A stretch of 15,201 bases of DNA from Rhizopus sp. PT2906 (Eukaryota > Mucoromycota > Mucoromycetes > Mucorales > Rhizopodaceae), in contig JAMYHX010000719.1 of the NCBI GenBank assembly GCA_025529335.1, positions 1-15,201 on the forward strand, in the 5' to 3' direction. Below, piece by piece: positions 9,125 to 15,201 of the stretch. Made by a program: the position numbers and the translations under genes. The notes under the pieces are model-generated. The model did not search any database and was not told where the DNA came from. It saw only the letters and a list, made by a program, of their open reading frames with translations. Numbering within the stretch: position 1 is the first letter of the stretch; each line of letters starts with the position of its first letter.

Positions 9125-10681
9125 ATGCCAAAAACAACAACCAGAAGGAAGCCAATTTCAAGACGAGTGTATGGTTTAAAGGATATTAAGAATACACTGG
9201 CTCGATTTTTATGCGATCCAAAATATTTCTGGCATCTTGCAGGTCTAGTACTTGTAGGTGAATTTGTGTTGAGCACGTTGATTGTACAAAAAGTATCCTG
9301 TAAGTATGTATATATGAATACATGTTGTAAACACTAATAAAAATGTTGAATAGATACAGAGATCGATTGGAAGGCATATATGCAAGAAGTAGAAGGATTT
9401 TTAAACGGTGAGCGCGACTATACAAAGCTTAGAGGAGATACTGGACCCTTGGTGTAAAAAAAAAAACAAATAGAGAGCTTAAAGATACAATATGCATAAC
9501 GTTTTTTAATCTTTCTAGGTACCCAGCTGGATTTGTCTATATCTATTCTCTCTTGTATTATCTCACAAACAGAGGCACCAACATTCGCACTGCTCAGTAC
9601 ATGTTTGAAGCTCTTTATTTGATCAATCAATCAATCGTGATGGGCATCTATAGCCGATCCAAGAAAGTACCACCCTATGTGATTCTTTTATTGGCATGCT
9701 CCAAGCGATTTCATTCGATCTTCTTGCTTCGTTGCTTTAATGATCCTGTAGCCATGTCCTTTGTGTACGCGTGTATTTTGGCAATGACCTACCGACGATG
9801 GACACTAGGCACCGTTTTATTCAGTTGTGCACTGTCAATCAAAATGAACGTTTTATTATTCTTTCCTGCTTTTGGAATATTGCTATGGCTGACGTTGGGT
9901 GCATGGAAGACAGTAGGGCAACTGGGATTATTAGCCATGACTCAAGTAAGTTGCAGAACCTCCAAAAGAAAAGTCTTAACATTCTGTAGGGATTGCTGGC
10001 GTATCCTTTTCTTGCGAGTTACCCAAAATCGTACTTTTCTAAAGCATTCGAGTTTGGTCGTGCCTTTGACTACACTTGGACCGTTAACTGGCGCATGGTC
10101 AGCAAAGAGACATTCTTATCAGATTGGTTTTCAAAGTTACTTCTGGCAGGACATGGAGGTGTTCTGTTTGCCTTTATCATCCACATTTGGCTGAAACCGT
10201 AATGTATCTCTTTTATAAACATGTATTTGTTACTAACAGATTATGTAATCAAGTAAAGGCGGTTTACTAAGCGTATTGAAAAGAGGATTCGCCGGTGGAA
10301 GCGTCGTTATCTCAAATGATGGTAATGTTGAACTGTGTAGGATGAATATCCATGGCTCATTTTGTGCATATCTTGTATATAGATATTATCTCAATGATGT
10401 TTACATCTAATTTGATTGGAATCCTATTTGCAAGATCACTACACTATCAATTCTACTCTTGGTATTTTCAAACCCTTCCCTACTTACTCTGGACAAGTGA
10501 GTTATCAATATCTCAATTTCCAGTGACAAAGGTCTTGATATTAGCGACCATTGAGATGTGTTGGTTAACATTTCCTTCTACAAAACAAAGTTCCTATACA
10601 CTGCTTGTCTGTCATTTTATGCTATTGGTTGGTATTTATAGATATCATTTAAGCCGAGAAGAAGTCAAGGTCAAAACCTAA
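9125..10681 (+). CDS. ALG3: Dol-P-Man:Man5GlcNAc2-PP-Dol alpha-1,3-mannosyltransferase
   Basis: ER membrane enzyme (glycosyltransferase family 58) that adds the first lumenal mannose, from dolichol-P-mannose, to Man5GlcNAc2-PP-dolichol in N-glycan precursor assembly. Exons: 9125-9299, 9354-9453, 9519-9945, 9990-10198, 10254-10321, 10383-10681; introns 44-65 nt; 425 aa, near the usual 430-460. A basic N-terminus leads into TM1. The first junction restores YTEIDWKAYM and the second restores GDTGPLVYPAG, both family signatures. Further matches are CSKRFHSI, SIKMNVLLFFPA, FGRAFDYTWTVNWRM and FARSLHYQFYSWYFQTLPYLLW. The fifth exon was placed by frame (PKGGLLSVLKRGF). Multiple hydrophobic segments fit a polytopic protein. 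The ATG at 9125 has a good context (gaagccATGcc). An AATAAA lies 7 bases after the stop. No defect is seen. Confidence 0.94.
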
Positions 10682-10687
10682 ACTTTT

Positions 10688-10693
10688 AATAAA
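10688..10693 (+). terminator. Candidate poly(A) signal of ALG3
   Basis: AATAAA starting 7 bases downstream of the ALG3 stop codon, followed by a T-rich stretch at about 10709-10717. It is close to the stop but in a plausible arrangement. Confidence 0.4.
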
Positions 10694-11272
10694 GTCGGTC
10701 AATACTGTTTTTTTTTAATTATTGCCGTTAGTTTATAAACATTTGTCATAGTGAAAAGGGGAAAAGACAACTTAAAATAGCGAATATTTGATAAAAAAGA
10801 TAAAGAGCAGACTATGTTGGGTTACTTTGTTATAATCCTATACTTTGTGCAGAAAGGAGAATCACGGCGCTGTGCTTTGTATTAATCAGCTTTGGAAGAT
10901 TTCACAAGTAAAGAATGAGTATAGAAAAACCAAGCATCGATCAGAGACAAACGAGAAATGTACAAGACAAGCTGATCTGAGCAATAGAGAGACTTGTATC
11001 ATTCAAAGCGAGAAAAAAAAAAAGAGACGATGAATGATAAACACCACAAAAAAAAAAACAATAAACCAAGAGTTCAGATCAAGTTGCTGTAAGACGCAGA
11101 TTATAGAAAGTGTAATACTTCAAATTTTGATAGCTACTGTTTACACTCATTTTTGGAAATAACGAATAACTTTATGCAAAAAGTCTTTTTTAAAATTACA
11201 TCAATAAGGGCTTTTTAAATAAATAATAGCAAATGATGATTGTCGTGATAATTAGGTGAAATTCGAATAAAG

Positions 11273-11280
11273 TATAAAAA
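11273..11280 (+). promoter_or_regulatory. TATA box upstream of the small repeat ORF
   Basis: TATAAAAA lies 63-70 bases upstream of the ATG at 11343 and is followed by a purine-rich stretch. A second TATAAAAA at about 11331-11338 abuts the ATG and is too close to act for this start. The first has normal core-promoter geometry for a short 5' UTR. Confidence 0.45.
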
Positions 11281-11342
11281 GAAGGGAAAGAGAAGGGGGA
11301 TTATAAGGGAATCGCTTATACTCGCTTTTTTATAAAAAGAAT

Positions 11343-11543
11343 ATGTCTCAAGTTATCACACCTACACCAACAAAAATTACCAAAGTTCGATTGATCTGTA
11401 ATCCTCCCAAGGCTATCTTGATCCGAATGATCTGTAATCCTCCAAAAGACGTTCTCAATCTTGCGGAAAATAAAAAGTTACGAAAGAAGAAGCAGATGAA
11501 GAAGAGGAAGGCTAAGAATAAGTGTGCTAAAGTGAGCATTTGA
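11343..11543 (+). CDS. Small basic protein with internal tandem repeat, unknown
   Basis: 66-residue ORF with a true ATG. Residues 1-15 are Thr/Pro-rich. Residues 16-27 and 28-39 are two copies of a 12-residue unit, R-(L/M)-ICNPPK-x-(I/V)-L-x. Residues 43-62 are extremely basic (KKLRKKKQMKKRKAKNK), suggesting nucleic-acid binding or nuclear/nucleolar targeting. The two repeat copies differ mainly by conservative codon changes, which hints that the reading frame is under selection. A TATA box 63-70 bases upstream supports transcription. No signal peptide or recognised domain is present, and I do not recognise the family. A GTGAGC near the end (11532) could act as a splice donor, so the true C-terminus may differ. 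Confidence 0.45.
   Translation: MSQVITPTPTKITKVRLICNPPKAILIRMICNPPKDVLNLAENKKLRKKKQMKKRKAKNKCAKVSI
11388..11459 (+). repeat. 36-bp direct tandem duplication in the small ORF
   Basis: Two adjacent 36-base units (11388-11423 and 11424-11459), each 12 codons and both beginning CGA-(T/A)TG-ATC-TGT-AAT-CCT. The first eight codons are nearly identical, with silent differences at Pro and Lys. The last four codons have diverged. The duplication is in frame. Confidence 0.9.
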
Positions 11544-12112
11544 ATAAACGGAGTATTAATTATGAACAATGTAATCATAGAAACAGCCTTTGCTCATAAT
11601 CCTTTCCCTTCCTCCTTTTTGTGTAATATGTGATGAAATGAATAAAATGTAAAACTCAATTGTACAAAGATCATATATTTTGTCTTGTAGGCTTAGTTTG
11701 CCCCCCCTCAAAGATAGTATTGTTATGATTACTTTCACGGAGAAATAGATGTTCATATTTACCATTTCATTTCTACTTTCTTAATGATCAATGAATCAAA
11801 AGAAGAAATGACTGTAATTATACACCCATTTTGTGAATAGTTTATCTACCAAAAAAAAAAACTCTGATCGGCTTGCACAGGTCGTACTATATTTCTTTAA
11901 TGGCTGTCCAATAATTGAAAAAGAAAAAACTCAGACAATGGAGCCAATCGTGACAATTATTGATTCGGCGCAGTAATGCATTGACATAAATCACGCCAGA
12001 ATTTTCAAACTGCCAATGTAGGCGTGTTTGTGTTTGTGTGATGTTTGTATATGTCTAATTGTTTTCTCTTTCTTTTCTTTCTTTCTTTCTTTTCTATTGT
12101 TCTTCTTCTTTA
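11544..12112. promoter_or_regulatory. SREBP upstream region
   Basis: 569 bp between the small ORF and the SREBP start. The left half is AT-rich with AATAAA at 11641-11646. The right half holds three CCAAT boxes (11908-11912, 11944-11948, 12013-12017), an SRE-like site (11990-11999) and a pyrimidine-rich 5' leader (about 12060-12111) just before the ATG, as in many strongly expressed fungal genes. No other gene is supported. Confidence 0.6.
11990..11999 (+). promoter_or_regulatory. SRE-like element in the SREBP promoter
   Basis: ATCACGCCAG, 114-123 bases upstream of the SREBP ATG. It differs from the classic sterol regulatory element ATCACCCCAC at two positions and is close to the degenerate SREs bound by fungal SREBPs. 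A CCAAT box lies 14 bases downstream, a spacing typical of SREBP/NF-Y pairs. Autoregulation is an inference from this arrangement. Confidence 0.4.
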
Positions 12113-15100
12113 ATGGACAAATTCAATAGACCTCCACCTGACATAGACAATATAGACAACGAACAGCCCTACGTGTCGTTAACCCAATTCGATACAGAAT
12201 TACAACAACAGGCACAGCTGGTTATGGAACAAGATATAGACGTCTGGCAGGATTTTGAAAACTATTTGCCTTTAGCTTATCAGCAATCCAATTCAAGAAA
12301 TATAAGCCAGCCTACAAACAGTCAACTATTGGATTTTATGACTAATAATGATCTACCATTCAACTCTGTATTGTCCACTCAAAATAACAGTAGCCTAAAA
12401 TTATATCCACAACAAAATAACATGTGGCCATCCAATGATATATCATTCATTTCGCCTCACAGTGATCCTATACCATCTCCATTCAGTAGTCCGTCTTCTA
12501 TTCCAGAACCACTCAGTTCTCCTGGTCAGTTAACTACTCCGTTTGAACCTTCATCTACAGCAACGACGGTTAATACAGCATTAAATAACTCGGCTTCATC
12601 AACCCCTGATCAGTCTCCCAAAGCTGAAACATTTTCACTCAATTTCATTTCTGTACCAGATCAACAACAACAACAACAACAGTTGAATAACCTAGGTACA
12701 TCATCATCATTCAAACCATATCATGTCTCTTATTCATCTATCTTCTATTCTTAGCTTGTAAGCCCACAATAAAAATTGCTCAGTCTCAAGACAAGGCAAC
12801 GACTCAAACGTCTAACCCATCCTCAGCCGCCCCCCAACAAAAGAAGAGGGCTCATAATGTTATCGAACGTCGTTACAGAAACAATATAAATGAACGTATC
12901 ACAGAACTTAAAAATGCCGTTCCCGCCCTCCTTCATGCAAAAGTAAAGGATGGCAACAATAGCGCCAAAACCGGAGCAAAGCGGGGACGTAAAAGTAGTC
13001 ATGACGATGACGATGACGATGATGACAACGAGGACGATGAAGAATACCTTGATGGTGTAGCCATCGCAACCAAGCTAAACAAAGCTACTATCCTACGCAA
13101 GGCAACAGAGTATATACTGCATCTCAGACGCAGCGGTGATGTCCTTCGTCACGAAAACGATATTCTTCAGTCACTTATAGGCCAATTACCCGGCGGTCAA
13201 GAGATTCTCAGTCGTTACCTTTTGCAAAAAATGCAGAGAGATCAAGAAATGCAACAACAAATCTCGTATGAACGTCAACTCCAGAAACAAATGAAGCAAC
13301 GACGCAAGTACCCGGTAGGACGAAAACGATCTCGACTGTCAACGTTAGACGATGGCACTGCGTCTCAAGTCAAGCATGAGCCTGTACCGCTTGTTCCTGC
13401 TACACCGTCAGTCACCAATCGAGTCTTTATGGCAGCGTTTATGGCTATTAGCTTCTTTTCGAGTTCACCGCTTTTCACAGGTCCGACGACAAAAGAGCAA
13501 TTTGAAAGCCATCATCACATCTCACGAACAGTGGATGAGTATCCTTCCAATAATGGAAACCGTGAGAGTTCCCTCCTTGGTCTGTTCTTTTCTACTCAAG
13601 ATACATGGTAAGCCACTATAAAGATGAGACTTGTCTCTTTTACTTACTTTCACACAAAGGTCAACATTTAGAACCACAATATTTGTCATTTGTCTCTTCC
13701 AGCTTCTTTTCCCTTTATTCAAATCTTGGATACTGGGAAGTCTCCGAATCAAGAGCGTCAACAAACGGTCCAGAGTCAAATCATCATCAAGCGGTAACAT
13801 CGCCTCTCACGTCACCTCATTGACCCCTGGCGATCAAAAATGCATGCAGATATACAACATCCTGGCCAAATCATTGGAAAATGATTCTAATAACCGTAAA
13901 CGGGCTGTGTTTCCCCAAAAGCGGGGTAGTACAGTTTCACTTTGCCTTTCTCTGTGCAAGGAAATCGCTCGGTTCATCTCACGCCACTGGTTAGGCTATG
14001 AGATATTGTACGATGACCACGACCTTGCTCCACAAGAGCAATGGATTCAAACCTGTAAATGGATCAAACTGAACGAGGTTGAATGTCTAGGAGGCAATCC
14101 TCAAATAACTCGAATTTCTATGCTGTTCTCGTGCTTCCGCGTGCTCAACTTGATCGAAATGATGGAGGATGACGAAAATGAGTACGTAGAGCAGTCTCGT
14201 TCTCGTGTCTATGCCACAGCTGCCTTACAAATGGCTCTTATCATTCCGCATCATGGTATAAGCCAGAGCCTATCAAAGTACTTTTGGCGTATGGCCATGT
14301 ACGAATCTGGGCTTGAAGATGATCCTTTAATGAGCGCCTTGACCTTTGATTGTCACGAAGATGATGGTGAAGATCGTATTGAGGTCATGCTTAAATCTCG
14401 CGCTTGGAATGAAACTCTTGAAGTCATGAGTCATCAAATTCAACACTTTAAACAAGATCGTGTCTATGGTTTGTCATTATCTATGAACGCACCGGTTCTT
14501 GTTCCCGTCGGTATCCTTTCAACGCTTCATCTGCTTGATAATTTACAAACCCAATTTGGTCGACTCATCATCTCTGTCACCGCAGCACCTTTACTTTCTG
14601 ATGAGCTCAGAGATGAAGAAGAAGAGGGTTCTGATTTTAATGAGACGGCATTCGCTCAAATCTTGGATATGACGACCCCTCAAGAGGATCATGAACGCGT
14701 GGATGACTACCACCGTTTAGCTCATTGGTTGGCGGCTGTAGGTGCCATTGTAGAAGCTCTATGGAAGAGCGATACCAAAACAGCAAATAAATTGATCAAC
14801 ACCATCTTGGAAAAGATACCTCTTTCTCTTGTTTCACGAGAAATGATGGGAAGTGACGTTGATATGGTTGGACACAAGGAACGTCTGAATCAACTTGATG
14901 GTCTCACCAAGAAGAGCATTATACATACATTGGTTGGCGCTGCTTTACTCAAGAAAGGGAAACCAGAGGATTTGTTCCGTGGCGTTGAGGAACTCTGGAA
15001 TGCCGAAAGGATCAAAATGACCATGAAGAAGCTGCTTGCTCGTATTGATAACAATCATGAGCATAGAAACCAAATACTCAAGGATTCTGAGGACATTATT

Positions 15101-15201
15101 GATCTCGAAAGTTCCGTTCTTGGCCTTGCAGAATTTGTCACGGCTGTCACTGGTTTGGAGGCGTGGATAATCGCTTGGCGTTTGATACCTACCCTAGTTG
15201 A
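12113..15201 (+). CDS. SREBP transcription factor (membrane-bound bHLH-zip), 3' end beyond window
   Basis: Sterol- and oxygen-responsive membrane-bound transcription factor of the SREBP/Sre1/SrbA type. Exons: 12113-12695, 12755-13607, 13660 to the edge (introns 59 and 52 nt); 992 residues visible, still open. The N-terminus is acidic and Ser/Pro/Gln-rich (activation domain). The bHLH basic region is HNVIERRYRNNIN (H228, E232, Y235, R236); Y235 is the SREBP-specific tyrosine that permits SRE as well as E-box binding. Helix 1 and helix 2 (KLNKATILRKATEYI, ~301-315) are separated by a ~45-residue loop with Asp8 at 278-285. A leucine zipper follows. TM1 is about 418-436. A ~48-residue lumenal loop leads to TM2 (about 484-505), restored by splicing through Trp479. 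The long C-terminal part (HWLGYEIL, VYATAALQMAL) resembles the fungal SREBP regulatory domain (DUF2014-like) that contacts Scap. VKHE at 400-403 is a SUMO consensus. Confidence 0.92.
12663..12682 (+). repeat. (CAA)n repeat encoding polyglutamine
   Basis: In-frame CAA triplets with a final CAG encode about seven Gln residues at the end of SREBP exon 1, 13 bases before its splice donor. This is a simple repeat within the activation region and does not change the frame. Confidence 0.85.

Larger units (their letters stand above)
10682..11342. other. Intergenic region between ALG3 and the small repeat ORF
   Basis: AT-rich, 661 bp. It begins with the ALG3 3' UTR (AATAAA at 10688-10693) and ends with the promoter of the small ORF. 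The central part (about 10800-11250) contains only short ORFs with poor codon character, and I see no RNA gene in it. Confidence 0.6.

Noticed and set aside
10259..10319. Alternative ALG3 exon 5 using the acceptor at 10257-10258
   Set aside because: That frame gives an Arg-rich peptide and hits a TGA before a good donor. The acceptor at 10252-10253 gives KGGLLSVLKRGF and joins in frame to the next exon.
11233..11239. ATGATGA resembling a snoRNA C box
   Set aside because: No CTGA D box or flanking terminal stem at a suitable distance downstream.
11348..11578. Hydrophobic 76-codon ORF on the - strand
   Set aside because: It is the exact antisense of the small repeat ORF. Its hydrophobic stretches mirror the Lys codons on the + strand, and it has no promoter of its own.
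12684..12759. Alternative SREBP intron 1 (GTCTCT donor, TGTAAG acceptor, 38 nt)
   Set aside because: Shorter than other introns and with a weaker donor. The 59-nt intron 12696-12754 keeps frame and has a good pyrimidine tract.
13522..13800. 92-codon ORF on the - strand inside SREBP
   Set aside because: It lies antisense to well-supported SREBP exons 2 and 3, spans their intron and has no family features.
1..15201. tRNA, rRNA, CRISPR arrays, transposon genes or terminal inverted repeats
   Set aside because: Looked for by eye on both strands; none with supporting structure or motifs was found.

Overview
The window looks like nuclear DNA of an early-diverging fungus, most likely Mucoromycota (Mucorales-like). 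The evidence is many short GT-AG introns (44-70 nt, often with a CTAAC/CTAAT branch site), AT-rich intergenic DNA with microsatellites, a fungal CSL factor, a fungal-type SREBP, and a Ypk1/Gad8 kinase whose N-terminus begins like other fungal Ypk1 proteins. The species cannot be named from sequence alone. No rRNA, tRNA, transposon or CRISPR was seen.

Layout, left to right. (1) + strand, 1-2155: 3' part of a CSL (CBF1/Su(H)/Lag-1) transcription factor, three exons, 5' end outside the window. (2) - strand, 4877-2485: an 11-exon gene for a 610-residue protein with an N-terminal response-regulator receiver domain, a class I cyclic-nucleotide phosphodiesterase domain and a C-terminal CaaX box. (3) - strand, 7281-5293: a 7-exon AGC kinase of the Ypk1/Gad8/SGK type, 551 aa. 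(4) 7282-8250: mostly non-coding, with one weak two-exon micro-gene candidate on the - strand. (5) - strand, 8636-8251: a two-exon small acidic single-pass membrane protein resembling mitochondrial import factor Mim2. (6) + strand, 9125-10681: ALG3, the ER alpha-1,3-mannosyltransferase of N-glycan precursor synthesis, six exons. (7) + strand, 11343-11543: a 66-codon ORF with a 36-bp tandem duplication and a very basic tail, placed behind a TATA box. (8) + strand, 12113 to the end: an SREBP (bHLH-zip, two membrane segments, long C-terminal regulatory domain), open at the right edge.

All exon models were built by hand from frame continuity, GT-AG sites and conserved family motifs. Each complete spliced model is an exact multiple of three. 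The standout is gene 2. Its receiver domain keeps the acidic pair, phospho-Asp, Ser and Lys, and sits in front of an intact phosphodiesterase. This is the architecture of Dictyostelium RegA, with a predicted lipid anchor added. It suggests a phosphorelay that directly controls cAMP hydrolysis at a membrane.

The genes do not form an operon or a single pathway. The set is nevertheless rich in signalling and regulation: CSL factor, cAMP phosphodiesterase, TORC2-type kinase and sterol/oxygen regulator. The SREBP promoter carries an SRE-like site flanked by three CCAAT boxes, which fits autoregulation.
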